Shown here: in pieces, positions 1 to 9,826 of the stretch
How the letters are laid out: the number at the start of each line of letters is the position of its first letter
How positions within the stretch are numbered: position 1 is the first letter of the stretch
DNA from: Mycobacterium shigaense
GTDB taxonomy: Bacteria > Actinomycetota > Actinomycetes > Mycobacteriales > Mycobacteriaceae
Reading direction: 5' to 3'
NCBI RefSeq assembly: GCF_002356315.1
Contig: NZ_AP018164.1
Location: 2,046,001-2,110,000, forward strand
DNA: 64,000 nucleotides
Made by a program: the position numbers and the translations under genes
The notes under the pieces: model-generated
Database searches by the model: none
What the model saw: the letters and a program-made list of their open reading frames with translations, nothing else
Told to the model about the DNA's origin: nothing

Positions 1-291
1 GTAGTGGTCCAAGTCGCGGCCCTCGATCAACCGCATGTCGACATAGAGTCGCCCGTCGATCTCCCCATAACCGTGAATCGGCACCACGTGCGGGTCGTTG
101 AGACTGGCCGCAATCCGGGCCTCCCGGCGGAAGCGCTGTTGAAACTCGTCGTCCTCGACCAGATACGGAGGCAGCACCTTCAGCGCCACGACCCGGTCGG
201 TCGCCGAGTCGTAGGCACGAAACACCTGCCCCATGCCGCCGCGGCCCAACAACTCCCGCAGCTCATAATGCCCGAACGAATCCCCCGCCAC
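1..291 (-). CDS. Ser/Thr protein kinase, N-terminal fragment (runs off the window)
   Basis: Only the first 97 codons lie in the window. The protein opens with the glycine-rich ATP loop (GRGGMGQVFRAYD, about residues 17-29) followed by the ATP-anchoring lysine in VALKVL, as in the N-lobe of mycobacterial Pkn kinases. I chose the GTG at 291 because an in-frame stop lies a few codons upstream and the kinase fold starts right after it. The catalytic loop, any transmembrane segment and the sensor domain are outside the window, so the Pkn subtype cannot be named. In M. tuberculosis the neighbour of ppiB on this side is relA, so the kinase marks a difference in gene order. Confidence 0.85.
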   Translation of the reverse strand, partial: MAGDSFGHYELRELLGRGGMGQVFRAYDSATDRVVALKVLPPYLVEDDEFQQRFRREARIAASLNDPHVVPIHGYGEIDGRLYVDMRLIEGRDLDHY

Positions 292-374
292 GCCAACACC
301 TTAAGCCGCTAGGCAGGAAAGTACCGGACCGCGAGCCCGCCTGTGGGCGTGGCTCGTCTTGCGCCGCTACGGGG

Positions 375-1277
<903 letters not shown>

Positions 1278-1396
1278 GAAAACCCAGGCTAATGGGGGAG
1301 TCGCCAGGCGTGTCAAGTGGCCCCGCCACCGGGTGGTTTCGCGCGCCGGCGCGGGTCGCATCGGCGCCGGCAGCCCGGGATGGGAAACTGTCAACC

Positions 1397-2071
1397 GTGT
1401 TGATCACCGGATTTCCCGCCGGCGTATTGCAGTGCAACTGCTACGTGCTGGCCGAGCGACCCGGAACGGACGCCGTCATCGTCGATCCGGGACAGCGGGC
1501 GATGGGACCGTTGCGGCGGATCCTGGACGAGAATCGGCTGACCCCGGCCGCGGTGCTGCTGACGCACGGCCACATCGATCACATGTGGTCCGCGCAAAAG
1601 GTTTCGGACACCTACGGTTGCCCCACCTACATCCACCCCGAGGACCGGTTCATGCTCAAGGACCCGATCTACGGCATGGGGCCGCGGCTCGCGCAGCTGG
1701 TGGCCGGTTCCTTCTTCCGGGAGCCCAAGCAGGTGGTCGAGCTCGACCGGGACGGCGACAAGATCGATCTGGGCAGTGTGACGGTCAACGTCGATCACAC
1801 GCCCGGCCACACCCGCGGCTCGGTGGTATTCCGGGTCGCTCAGGCGACCAAGACCGACGCCGACGTCGTGTTCACCGGTGACACGCTGTTCGAGCGCTCG
1901 GTGGGCCGCACCGACCTGTTCGGCGGCAGCGGCCGCGACCTGCTGACCTCGATCCTCAACAAACTCTGGGTGCTCGAAGACGACACCGTCGTGCTGCCCG
2001 GACACGGCAGCGCCACCACCATCGGCGTCGAGCGACGTGAGAATCCGTTCCTCGAGGGCCTGAGCCAGTGA
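1397..2071 (+). CDS. Metallo-beta-lactamase-fold hydrolase, glyoxalase II-like
   Basis: A 224-residue member of the glyoxalase II (hydroxyacylglutathione hydrolase-like) branch of the metallo-beta-lactamase fold, equivalent to Rv2581c. The zinc motif THGHIDH is at about residues 56-62. Further metal ligands lie in [17 protein letters not shown] and LPGHG, so the two-metal site is complete. Mycobacteria use mycothiol rather than glutathione, so the physiological thioester is not known from sequence. The GTG at 1397 gives the usual N-terminus VLITGFPAG; an in-frame start at 1292 adds 35 low-complexity residues and is unlikely. Its last codon overlaps the hisS start in GTGA, so the two are translationally coupled. 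Confidence 0.88.
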   Translation: MLITGFPAGVLQCNCYVLAERPGTDAVIVDPGQRAMGPLRRILDENRLTPAAVLLTHGHIDHMWSAQKVSDTYGCPTYIHPEDRFMLKDPIYGMGPRLAQLVAGSFFREPKQVVELDRDGDKIDLGSVTVNVDHTPGHTRGSVVFRVAQATKTDADVVFTGDTLFERSVGRTDLFGGSGRDLLTSILNKLWVLEDDTVVLPGHGSATTIGVERRENPFLEGLSQ

Positions 2072-3336
2072 CCGAGGAATTCACCGCCTTTTCGGCACCC
2101 AAGGGCGTTCCGGACTATGTGCCGCCCGACTCGGCGCAATTCGTCGCGGTGCGTGACGGGCTGATCACCGCTGCCCGCCGGGCCGGATACGGCGATATCG
2201 AACTGCCCATCTTCGAGGACACCGCGCTATTCGCCCGCGGTGTAGGGGAATCCACCGACGTGGTGTCCAAGGAGATGTACACCTTCGCCGATCGCGGTGA
2301 CCGTTCGGTGACGTTGCGCCCCGAGGGCACCGCCGGAGTGGTTCGCGCGGTGATCGAGCACGGACTGGATCGCGGCGCGCTGCCGGTGAAATTATGTTAC
2401 GCGGGGCCGTTTTTCCGCTACGAGCGCCCGCAGGCCGGCCGCTACCGCCAACTGCAGCAGGTCGGTGCGGAGGCGATCGGCGTCGACGACCCGGCGCTGG
2501 ACGCGGAGGTGATCGCGATCGCCGACGCGGGTTTTCGTGCGCTGGGCCTGACCGGGTTCCGGCTGGAACTCACCTCACTGGGCGACGACACGTGCCGCCC
2601 GCAGTATCGGGAGCTGTTGCAGGACTTCCTGTTTGCGCTGGACCTCGACGACGAGACGCGCAGGCGCGCGCAGCTCAATCCGCTGCGGGTGCTCGACGAC
2701 AAGCGGCCCGAGGTGCGCGCGCTGACGGCCGACGCGCCGGTGTTGCTCGATCACCTGTCCGACGACGCCAAGCAGCACTTCGACACGGTGCTGGCACATC
2801 TCGACGCCCTGGGGGTGCCCTACGTCATCAACCCGCGGATGGTGCGCGGATTGGACTATTACACCAAAACCACCTTCGAGTTCGTCCACGACGGTCTGGG
2901 CGCACAATCCGGCATCGGCGGCGGCGGCCGCTACGACGGCCTGATGCGACGGCTGGGCGGACAAGACTTGTCGGGCATCGGTTTTGGGCTCGGGGTGGAC
3001 CGTACCGCGCTGGCGCTGCGGGCCGAGGGCCGCAGCGTGGGGGAGACCACCCGGTGCGACGTGTTCGGCGTGCCGCTCAGCGAGCCGGCCAAGCTCAAAC
3101 TGGCGGTCCTGGCCGGCCAACTGCGCGCGGCGGGGGTCCGCGTCGACCTGGCCTACGGCGACCGGGGGCTCAAGGGCGCGATGCGCGCCGCCGACCGTTC
3201 CGGGGCCCGTTTCGCGTTGGTCGCGGGCGAGCGCGATCTCGACGCCGGCACGATCGGGGTCAAGGATCTCTCGACCGGCGAGCAGGTCGCTGTGCCGTTG
3301 GATTCAGTTGTCGCCGATGTGCTTTCGAAGCTGTAG
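2068..3336 (+). CDS. hisS: Histidyl-tRNA synthetase
   Basis: Class II aminoacyl-tRNA synthetase charging tRNA-His; 422 residues, normal length for bacterial HisRS. Visible signatures are the N-terminal KGVPDY, motif 2 ([19 protein letters not shown]), the HisRS-specific motif [12 protein letters not shown], motif 3 ([10 protein letters not shown]) and a C-terminal anticodon-binding domain. The GTG start at 2068 overlaps the upstream hydrolase stop in GTGA. It converges on a small membrane-protein gene 28 bp downstream. Confidence 0.97.
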   Translation: MTEEFTAFSAPKGVPDYVPPDSAQFVAVRDGLITAARRAGYGDIELPIFEDTALFARGVGESTDVVSKEMYTFADRGDRSVTLRPEGTAGVVRAVIEHGLDRGALPVKLCYAGPFFRYERPQAGRYRQLQQVGAEAIGVDDPALDAEVIAIADAGFRALGLTGFRLELTSLGDDTCRPQYRELLQDFLFALDLDDETRRRAQLNPLRVLDDKRPEVRALTADAPVLLDHLSDDAKQHFDTVLAHLDALGVPYVINPRMVRGLDYYTKTTFEFVHDGLGAQSGIGGGGRYDGLMRRLGGQDLSGIGFGLGVDRTALALRAEGRSVGETTRCDVFGVPLSEPAKLKLAVLAGQLRAAGVRVDLAYGDRGLKGAMRAADRSGARFALVAGERDLDAGTIGVKDLSTGEQVAVPLDSVVADVLSKL

Positions 3337-3364
3337 CGCTGACCCTAGGGCAGCGCGGCCGGAG

Positions 3365-3589
3365 TCATTTCTTGCTCGGAATGACGATGACGACGATCAG
3401 GGTGATGATCGAGAAAAATAGCCCGAGAATGCCCCATCCCAGCGCACTGCGGCCCTTCGTTGCGGCGATGACGGCGCACACAATTGCGGCGATGATGCTG
3501 CCGATGAAAACGAAAATTCCCTTGATGCTGCGCAGAATAAAACCCGCAGCAACGGGGTCCGTACTCGCCAAAATCACTGAGTGCAACAT
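3365..3589 (-). CDS. Small two-helix membrane protein of unknown function
   Basis: A 74-residue protein with two hydrophobic segments (about residues 24-43 and 50-70) separated by the short polar loop TKGRSALGW, ending PSKK. The start at 3589 is preceded by a good ribosome-binding site (GAAAGGA, about 7 bases upstream). A longer in-frame start at 3628 lacks one. No enzyme motif is visible; it may be a small envelope or stress protein, but I assign no function. It lies tail-to-tail with hisS. Confidence 0.6.
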   Translation of the reverse strand: MLHSVILASTDPVAAGFILRSIKGIFVFIGSIIAAIVCAVIAATKGRSALGWGILGLFFSIITLIVVIVIPSKK

Positions 3590-3736
3590 GCCGGGTCCTT
3601 TCGCGCGGGGCCCAGAGGTGATACCCACACGAAACTGAAATAAAACGCACTTCTCATGCGCCCGTAAACGGTCGAATTAACCTCGACCGGGCGCAGATTC
3701 AGAAAACGTCAAATCAGGTTGTCGCCGGCCGCTTTT

Positions 3737-3768
3737 CGCAGCGGGGCCGGCAGGCCGGCCCCGCTGCG
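3737..3768 (-). terminator. GC-rich hairpin just past the secreted-protein gene
   Basis: Perfect 14-bp inverted repeat (CGCAGCGGGGCCGG and its complement) around a 4-base loop, starting 5 bases after the stop codon of the 3773-4198 gene on the minus strand. There is no U-tract on the minus-strand transcript, so it is either a mycobacterial U-less intrinsic terminator or an mRNA 3'-end stabiliser. The position and stem length make chance unlikely. Confidence 0.6.
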
Positions 3769-3772
3769 GGCA

Positions 3773-4198
3773 CTACGACGAGGCCTTGATGCTGATCTGG
3801 TCGACCTGGGTGTCGCCCGGCGGGCGGCCGCAGGCTCCGGTGATGTAAGTGTGAGTGGCGGTGCCCGTCAGGGTGTTGGGGTCCCAGACGGTGTGCGTGG
3901 TCGTGCCGTAGAGCGTGTAGCCACCGCCCACGCAGTTAACGTTGCTCATCGTGTCCATGACCCATTGACCGTCGACCAACGTGGCCTGGCTGGCTCCCAG
4001 CCCGGCCTTGATCCAGAGGCATCCGTTGCCGCAGGAGTTGACGGCCCAGCTGTTGTCGATGGTTCTGCCGCTTGGCGTCGTAGACGTCTCGGTGTAGTTG
4101 CCGTTCATCGTTGGCGTGTCCGCCCAGGCCGGGCTGGCGGTACCGGTAGCCAAACAGGCGAACACAGCGGTTGCGGCTAAGCCCCGTGCGATGGCCAT
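3773..4198 (-). CDS. Small secreted protein of unknown function
   Basis: A 141-residue protein with a Sec signal peptide: hydrophobic core ARGLAATAVFACLATG and an A-x-A type cleavage site near PAWA-DTP (about residue 26). The mature part is rich in Thr, Gly and Asn and has four cysteines (SCGNGC, NC, AC) that could form two disulfides. This resembles the many small exported beta-rich proteins of mycobacteria. The ATG at 4198 is preceded by GGAAGGAA. A strong hairpin follows the stop, so it is probably a single-gene transcript. Confidence 0.7.
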   Translation of the reverse strand: MAIARGLAATAVFACLATGTASPAWADTPTMNGNYTETSTTPSGRTIDNSWAVNSCGNGCLWIKAGLGASQATLVDGQWVMDTMSNVNCVGGGYTLYGTTTHTVWDPNTLTGTATHTYITGACGRPPGDTQVDQISIKASS

Positions 4199-4353
4199 GC
4201 TCGTATTCCTTCCATGGAGCTAATCAATGGCACCTTGATGATGTCGCACGGTTCAGGGTTTGTCGCGGCGTGGCAAAGTTTGCTTACGTCCTCTTAACAT
4301 GACGCCTCTGGCAAGGGGTGGCACGACGCGGACCCGCACACGTCCGGGCGCGA

Positions 4354-6570
4354 TTAGGTTGTGCCGCAATGGGCCTGAATACCGGATTGGGCTAAACCGT
4401 CGAGCGCCGGCGGAAGTTGCCCGTGGTGGACGATGCCGAGGCGCTGGGTGGCGCGGGTGAGCGCGACGTAGAGCTCGGCCGCCCCCCGAGGGCCATCGGC
4501 GAGGATTCGTTGCGGCTCGACGACCAACACGGCGTCGAATTCCAGGCCCTTGATCTGCGCGGCCGTAACCGTCCCCGGCACACCCGGCGGACCGATCACG
4601 ACGCTCGTTCCAACACGCGCCGCCTCGCTGCGCACGAATTCGTCAATGGCCGAGGCTAATTGGCTCTCTTCGACCCTGCGCGCCCAGGGCTGGACCCCGC
4701 ACGCGCGGACCGACTCCGGGGGCACCACCTCGGGCGCGAATTCGGCGAGCAGCGCGGCGGCGACGGCCATGATCTCGGCCGGGGTCCGGTAATTCACCGA
4801 CAGCGACCGGTACAGCCAACGACTCGGCACGTAGGGCTCCAGCATCGCCGCCCACGACGTCGCACCCGCCGCCGACCGGCGCTGTGCCAGGTCGCCGACC
4901 ACCGTGAAGGAACGGCCGGGACAGCGCCGCATCAGTACCCGCCAGTCCATCTCGGAGAGCTCCTGAGCCTCGTCGACCACGATGTGCCGATACGTCCAGT
5001 CGCGGTCGGCGGCGGCACGCTCGGCCAGCTCGCGGGTGTCGCGCTCGACGAACCGGTCCGCCAGCGCCTCGGCATGGATGACGTCACGGGCGATCAGATG
5101 ATCCTCGTCGTCCATCAGGTCTTCCCGGGCCGTCATCAGGTCCAGCACGCCGGCCGCGTACTCGGCCTCGTAGTTGCGCTCCCGTTCGGCGGTCGCCGCG
5201 GCCGCCGCGGCCACCCTGTCGTGGCCCAGCAGGTCGACCAGTTCGTCGAGCAGCGGCACGTCCGACACCGTCCACGCTTCGCCGTCGACGCGCAACAGCG
5301 TCTGCGGGGCGCCCACGGAATGCAGCCGCTCGGGAGACACGTACAGCCACGCCAACAGCTCCTGCGGCGTCAGGATCGGCCAGAGCCGGTCGAGCGCGGC
5401 GGCGAATTGGTCGTTGTCCGCGAGCTCTGCCAGCAGGTCGGCGCGCAGCTGTTCCCAGGCGGTGCGGTCCTCGCGGGTCAGCCAGCCGCGGCCGATGCGG
5501 GCGATCGCCCGTTCGGTCAGCGCCCAGCTGAGGATGTCGGTGAACACCGCGCGGGCCTGGTTGTGCGGCTGTCGGCTGCCGCGCGCCTCGTCCCGCGCCC
5601 ACCCCGCGAGCTCGGCGTCGATGTGCATCGTGACGTCCGCCAGCTCGATCTCCAGCGGGTGCACGGGCAGCCGCTGCCGCTCGGCGATCGCGGCGGCGAG
5701 CACGTCGAGGATCTTCAGCGAACCCTTGAACGCCGCGGCATCGGGGGTGTCCTCGGCGGTGACTTGCAACCCGGGCACCAGGTCGCCGGTTGTGCAGAAC
5801 ACCACGCTGGATTCGCCGAGCGACGGCAGGACCCGGTCGACGTGGTTCAGAAACGCGGCATTGGGCCCGACCACCAGCACACCGTGGCGTTCGATCCGCT
5901 CCCGCTGGGTGTAGAGCAGGTACGCGACGCGGTGCAGCGCCACGACGGTCTTTCCCGTTCCGGGGCCGCCCTCGATCACCAGCACGCCCGGGTGATCGAG
6001 GCGGATGATCTCGTCCTGCTCGGCCTGGATGGTGGCGACGATGTCGCGCATGCCGTCCCCGCGCGGCGCGTTCACCGCCGCCAGCAGCGCCGCGTCCCCC
6101 TGCGCGTCGCCGCCGGGACGGCCGAACGTCTCGTCGGTGAACTCGAGCACCCGGCGCCCGCGGGTGTGGAACTGGCGGCGCCGGCGCATGTTCTCCGGGC
6201 TGGCGGCGGTCGCGGTGTAGAACGGGCGCGCCGCCGGCGCCCGCCAATCGAGCAGCAGCGGCCGGTAGTCGTCATCGGCCTCGAAGAGGCCGATGCGGCC
6301 GATGTAGGACCGCTCGCCGCTCACGGCGTCCAACCGGCCGAAGCACAGCCCGTAGTCGGCCACGTCGAACCGCTTCACCTCCCGCGCCAGCGCCCGGACG
6401 TCGGCGTCCCGATCCGCTAGGGACTCGCCGTCGCCCAACAGCGCCGCCCGGTAGTTGTCTTTGACCCGCGCGCGCTCGGCATCGAGCTGGGCGTAGAGCC
6501 CCGTCACGTAGTCCTGCTCCGCCCGCAGTTCCTCGTCGTACTCAGCTTTCGGCAAGCGTCCCTCCACCAC
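4354..6570 (-). CDS. helD: HelD/HelR-type RNA polymerase-associated motor ATPase
   Basis: Superfamily 1, UvrD/Rep-like ATPase of 738 residues, the length I recall for mycobacterial HelD. An N-terminal coiled coil (about residues 8-45) replaces helicase features and in the family reaches into the RNA polymerase secondary channel. The Q-motif region (IQAEQDEIIR) precedes Walker A GGPGTGKT (residues 201-208). Walker B is HIVVDEAQELS and later motifs include NYRTPAEIM and LYVALTRATQRLGIV. HelD/HelR proteins dislodge stalled or rifamycin-bound polymerase, and homologues contribute to rifamycin tolerance in M. abscessus and Streptomyces. The start is GTG at 6570. It is divergent from the SOS-controlled radical-SAM gene. 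Confidence 0.88.
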   Translation of the reverse strand: MVEGRLPKAEYDEELRAEQDYVTGLYAQLDAERARVKDNYRAALLGDGESLADRDADVRALAREVKRFDVADYGLCFGRLDAVSGERSYIGRIGLFEADDDYRPLLLDWRAPAARPFYTATAASPENMRRRRQFHTRGRRVLEFTDETFGRPGGDAQGDAALLAAVNAPRGDGMRDIVATIQAEQDEIIRLDHPGVLVIEGGPGTGKTVVALHRVAYLLYTQRERIERHGVLVVGPNAAFLNHVDRVLPSLGESSVVFCTTGDLVPGLQVTAEDTPDAAAFKGSLKILDVLAAAIAERQRLPVHPLEIELADVTMHIDAELAGWARDEARGSRQPHNQARAVFTDILSWALTERAIARIGRGWLTREDRTAWEQLRADLLAELADNDQFAAALDRLWPILTPQELLAWLYVSPERLHSVGAPQTLLRVDGEAWTVSDVPLLDELVDLLGHDRVAAAAAATAERERNYEAEYAAGVLDLMTAREDLMDDEDHLIARDVIHAEALADRFVERDTRELAERAAADRDWTYRHIVVDEAQELSEMDWRVLMRRCPGRSFTVVGDLAQRRSAAGATSWAAMLEPYVPSRWLYRSLSVNYRTPAEIMAVAAALLAEFAPEVVPPESVRACGVQPWARRVEESQLASAIDEFVRSEAARVGTSVVIGPPGVPGTVTAAQIKGLEFDAVLVVEPQRILADGPRGAAELYVALTRATQRLGIVHHGQLPPALDGLAQSGIQAHCGTT

Positions 6571-6591
6571 GTTTCGTCTCGGCCAAGTGTA

Positions 6592-6634
6592 GGGGCTTGC
6601 TTGACACCGAATCGAACTATTGTTCGAATAGGGT
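6592..6634 (+). promoter_or_regulatory. Leaderless SOS promoter with LexA box (box at 6612-6627)
   Basis: TTGACA (6601-6606) is a perfect -35. A 17-bp spacer leads to TCGAAT (6624-6629) as -10, placing the transcription start at or beside the ATG at 6635, so the mRNA would be leaderless. A perfect mycobacterial SOS box, TCGAAC-TATT-GTTCGA (6612-6627), lies in the spacer and touches the -10, so bound LexA would exclude polymerase. From memory, the M. tuberculosis orthologue Rv2578c is in the LexA regulon. The adjoining GGGGCTTGC (6592-6600) resembles half of the rifamycin-associated element and may instead serve the divergent helD gene. Confidence 0.85.
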
Positions 6635-7660
6635 ATGCGGTGGGCCAGTCAGGCGGTGGCGGTCAACGGCACCGCCGTCGACGACGGCGCGCTGCCGGGC
6701 CTGCAGCGGATCGGGTTGGTGCGCAGCGTCCGGGCCCCGCAGTTCGACGGCATCACCTTTCACGAGGTGCTCTGCAAATCGGCGCTCAACAAGATTCCCG
6801 AGGCCGCCGCGTTGCCGTTCAGGTACACCGTAAACGGTTACCGAGGCTGCTCGCATGCCTGCCGCTATTGTTTTGCCCGCCCCACTCACGAGTACCTGGA
6901 CTTCAACTGCGGCAACGACTTTGACACCCAGATCGTGGTCAAGACCAACGTCGCCGAGGTGTTGCGTCGTGAGCTGCGCCGGCCCTCGTGGCGGCGCGAG
7001 ACCGTGGCGCTGGGCACCAACACCGATCCCTATCAGCGTGCCGAGGGTCGCTACGTGCTGATGCCGGGCATCGTCGGGGCGCTCGCCGAATCCGGGACGC
7101 CGCTGTCGATCCTGACCAAGGGCACCCTGCTGCGCCGGGATCTGCCGCTGATCGCCGATGCCGCCCAACGGGTTCCGGTGTCGGTCGCGGTGTCGCTTGC
7201 GGTGGGCGACGCCGAGTTGCACCGCGATGTCGAGCCGGGTACCCCGACGCCGCAGGCGCGGCTCGGGCTGATCGCCGCGATCCGCGACGCCGGTCTGGAT
7301 TGTCATGTGATGGTCGCCCCGGTGCTGCCGCATATTACGGATTCGGTCGAGCACCTCGACGCGCTGCTGGGCGACATCGCGGCCGCAGGCGCCACCGGAG
7401 TCACGGTGTTCGGCCTGCACCTGCGCCGTTCGACCCGCGGCTGGTTCATGTCCTGGCTGGCGCGCTCGCATCCCGACCTGGTCGGCCCCTATCGCGAGCT
7501 GTACCGGCGCGGCTCATACCTGCCGCCGGGCTACCGCGCGATGCTGCGGGAGCGGGCCACGCCGCTGATCGCGAAGCACCTGCTGGCCGGTGGGCATCGC
7601 CCGTTCGCGCAGGCGGCCGGCGCGGCGCAGCCGGAATCCGTTCAGCCGACGCTGTTTTGA
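6635..7660 (+). CDS. Radical-SAM protein of the SplB-like / Rv2578c family
   Basis: Radical S-adenosylmethionine enzyme of 341 residues. The [4Fe-4S] motif is CSHACRYCFARPTHEYLDF (Cys-x3-Cys-x2-Cys, about residues 72-79). It is followed by TNTDPYQRAEGRY and TKGTLLRRD, conserved in the group related to spore photoproduct lyase. The reaction is unknown; control by LexA suggests a DNA-damage role, which is inference. The ATG at 6635 gives the same N-terminus as the M. tuberculosis protein (MRWA-QAVAVNG) and sits 7 bases past the SOS box. The stop is 1 bp from the convergent phosphatase stop. Confidence 0.85.
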   Translation: MRWASQAVAVNGTAVDDGALPGLQRIGLVRSVRAPQFDGITFHEVLCKSALNKIPEAAALPFRYTVNGYRGCSHACRYCFARPTHEYLDFNCGNDFDTQIVVKTNVAEVLRRELRRPSWRRETVALGTNTDPYQRAEGRYVLMPGIVGALAESGTPLSILTKGTLLRRDLPLIADAAQRVPVSVAVSLAVGDAELHRDVEPGTPTPQARLGLIAAIRDAGLDCHVMVAPVLPHITDSVEHLDALLGDIAAAGATGVTVFGLHLRRSTRGWFMSWLARSHPDLVGPYRELYRRGSYLPPGYRAMLRERATPLIAKHLLAGGHRPFAQAAGAAQPESVQPTLF

Positions 7661-7661
7661 G

Positions 7662-9248
7662 CTAGGCCGGCCCGCCGCCGCGGGGTTTGGTCAGGGTGAA
7701 CTCGTCCACCGCGATGACCGCGCCGGACGGTCCGCTCAAGGCGTAGTGCGTCGCCTTGATCGTGGTGTTGCCCCCGGGCTGGCCGGGGTCGACGTCGAAG
7801 GCCGCGAAGCCGTACGGGTTGTCGCGGTCGCGAAACGCGGACCAGGGCGCGTCCTCGAGGACATAGATCGGCCGTTTGCGGCCGATCGCGGGGTCGAACG
7901 CGCCGACACCGGTGATCACCCGGGACTGCGGCCGGGGGAACAACACGCCGTTGGTCGGCGCCGAGGTGCCGCCCCCGCCGATGACGACGTGCACCGTGCC
8001 ACGGGTGGCGTCGATCAGATCGTCGCGGGTGTCGGCGGGCATCGGTGTGCGGGTATCGGTGGTCAGTGAGCCGCGCAAGGGATGCGAGCGTTCGTAATGA
8101 TGCTCGTGGCCGCACAGCACCAGGTCCACCTGGTACTGGTCGAACAGCGGCAGCCATTGCTCGCGGATGCCGAGGTCGGCGCCGTTGGCCAGGGCCGCGG
8201 TGGAGATGGCGGTCTGGTGCATGCAGATGACCACCCAGTCGATGTCCGGGTCGTGTCGAGCGGCCGCGAGTTCGGCCGTGAGCCAACGCTTTTGCTCACC
8301 GCCCGAATAGCCGTGGATGTAGAAGTTGCCGCCGTCCTGCAGGGCCACGTCGTCGTTGTTGAGGCTGATGACCCGTACCGAACCCGCGGTAAACGAATAC
8401 CACAGCCCGCGCAGGTCCTGGCTGGCTCCCGAATCCGGCAGAGCGAAGTAGGCTTGGTAGGCGCCGTAACCGACCGGCCCGTTGCCCCATTCGTTCTCGT
8501 GGTTGCCCGCCGCCGGCATCCACGGCCGGTGTCGTGCCGAGCGGGTGTTGTTCTCGAACCATGCCGACCAGGTGCGCACTCGATCTTGTGCGAGGTTGGC
8601 GTAACAGAGGTCGCCGTTGACCAGATTGAATAGCGGGCCGAGGTGCTCGATGGCCAGGGTGGTGTCGGCCGCCGCCGGTGAGCCGATGTTGTCGGTGCTG
8701 TAGCTGCCGTCGGGCAGTCGTTCCAGCGTCGGGGTCGATTGATCACCGAAGCTGGTGAACCGCAGTGCTTTTCGTCCCGACGGAGCCGTCCGCACCGTGC
8801 CGTGCACCGGCTCGGCGCCGTCGTGCGCCGCGGCATAGACATAGTCGGTGTCCGGGGTCAGGTTCGTCAGGCGGGCGTGGTTGACGCGCACCTCGGTATT
8901 CGATTTAGCGTCCCGGTAGGTGCGGGTTTCGGCCGGCACGGTGCGCCCGAGACCCGCTGCCGGGGTGCCCAGCATGACGCGCGGATTGTGGACGGCGTCG
9001 GTGGTGTGCCAGGACACCACCACCTCGGTGCCGGCGTTCTTGCCGAATTGCAGGTGCACGCCTGCCACCGGCGGGGCGCCGTGCCGATCCGGCTGATACC
9101 AGGCCGCGGGGCCGCCCGGATGCGACCACAGCAGCGCGGCGCCGCCGCCGATACCGGCACCGAGGACGGCCGAGGTGGCGCTGGTCGTCAACAGCCGGCG
9201 CCGGCTGATGGCGGGCGTGCCCTCCACTGGGGCCGGGTCGGCGCTCAT
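7662..9248 (-). CDS. Tat-exported purple-acid-phosphatase-like metallophosphoesterase
   Basis: A 528-residue protein with a twin-arginine signal (SRRRLLTTSATSAVLG, about residues 15-30), a fibronectin-like N-terminal region of purple acid phosphatases and then the metallophosphatase domain. Metal-binding blocks appear in order: FGDQ, NGDLCYAN, GNHENEWG, CMHQT and CGHEHHYERS. It therefore should hydrolyse phosphate esters outside the cytoplasm, probably for phosphate scavenging; it corresponds to Rv2577. Export through Tat fits folding with metal in the cytoplasm. It is convergent with the radical-SAM gene. Confidence 0.88.
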   Translation of the reverse strand: MSADPAPVEGTPAISRRRLLTTSATSAVLGAGIGGGAALLWSHPGGPAAWYQPDRHGAPPVAGVHLQFGKNAGTEVVVSWHTTDAVHNPRVMLGTPAAGLGRTVPAETRTYRDAKSNTEVRVNHARLTNLTPDTDYVYAAAHDGAEPVHGTVRTAPSGRKALRFTSFGDQSTPTLERLPDGSYSTDNIGSPAAADTTLAIEHLGPLFNLVNGDLCYANLAQDRVRTWSAWFENNTRSARHRPWMPAAGNHENEWGNGPVGYGAYQAYFALPDSGASQDLRGLWYSFTAGSVRVISLNNDDVALQDGGNFYIHGYSGGEQKRWLTAELAAARHDPDIDWVVICMHQTAISTAALANGADLGIREQWLPLFDQYQVDLVLCGHEHHYERSHPLRGSLTTDTRTPMPADTRDDLIDATRGTVHVVIGGGGTSAPTNGVLFPRPQSRVITGVGAFDPAIGRKRPIYVLEDAPWSAFRDRDNPYGFAAFDVDPGQPGGNTTIKATHYALSGPSGAVIAVDEFTLTKPRGGGPA

Positions 9249-9349
9249 GGTTGTTTCATACCTTGCTTCATACCCGAGCCGGGCGACCAGTGGCGTAGCA
9301 CGCGGTGAACGCCGGAGGCGCGGGTAACGAATCCGGTAGCGTTTTCGAT

Positions 9350-9796
9350 ATGACCAACGTGCGAAAAGTGACTAGGGGGGTCGTATCGGCAGGGTGTGCC
9401 GCGGGCGTTGTGGCTGCCGCCGGGGCGGCGGTCGGGTCGGTGGTAGCGCATGCGGATCCGGCCGGCCACCAGGTGACGTACACCGTGTCGAGCCCCAACA
9501 ACCTGACCGCCACCGTCAACTACGTGAGCTCCGATCCGCCCAGCCAGGCCGCCTACAACGCGGACCCGTCGAAGTTCACGACCAGCGTGCAGGCCCCGCT
9601 CAGCGGCGGAACGCCGGTCACCTACACCGCCACGCTAGCGAACCCGAACCAGTACGCGAGCATCAGTGCCAGCGGCATGCTGCACTGGCCGGATTCCGGC
9701 AACGGCCCCGCCCAGTTCCACTGCGAGATCGCGGTGGACGGCCAGGTGGTCGTGCACCAGGACGCCACCACCACCGTCACCTGCCGGCTCGGGTAG
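9350..9796 (+). CDS. Secreted protein, Rv2576c-like, function unknown
   Basis: A 148-residue exported protein. The N-terminus MTNVRKVTRG plus a long Ala/Gly/Val hydrophobic stretch forms a signal peptide, with cleavage likely after AHA (about residue 36). The mature part has beta-strand character (QVTYTVSS, TVNYVSS, VTYTATL) and two cysteines near the C-terminus (HCEIAVDG, VTCRLG), suggesting an immunoglobulin-like fold resembling the MmpS family. I chose the ATG at 9350 because it starts the signal peptide; the upstream GTG at 9305 would add 15 polar residues. Confidence 0.65.
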   Translation: MTNVRKVTRGVVSAGCAAGVVAAAGAAVGSVVAHADPAGHQVTYTVSSPNNLTATVNYVSSDPPSQAAYNADPSKFTTSVQAPLSGGTPVTYTATLANPNQYASISASGMLHWPDSGNGPAQFHCEIAVDGQVVVHQDATTTVTCRLG

Positions 9797-9826
9797 TCCG
9801 GTTTCGCCACTGACCGGCGTAACGGC

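Noticed and set aside
4660..6420. Long open frame (586 codons) on the plus strand opposite the HelD gene
   Set aside because: It is rich in Arg, Gly, His and Val without any motif and exactly mirrors a strongly supported gene; long antisense frames are expected in high-GC coding sequence.
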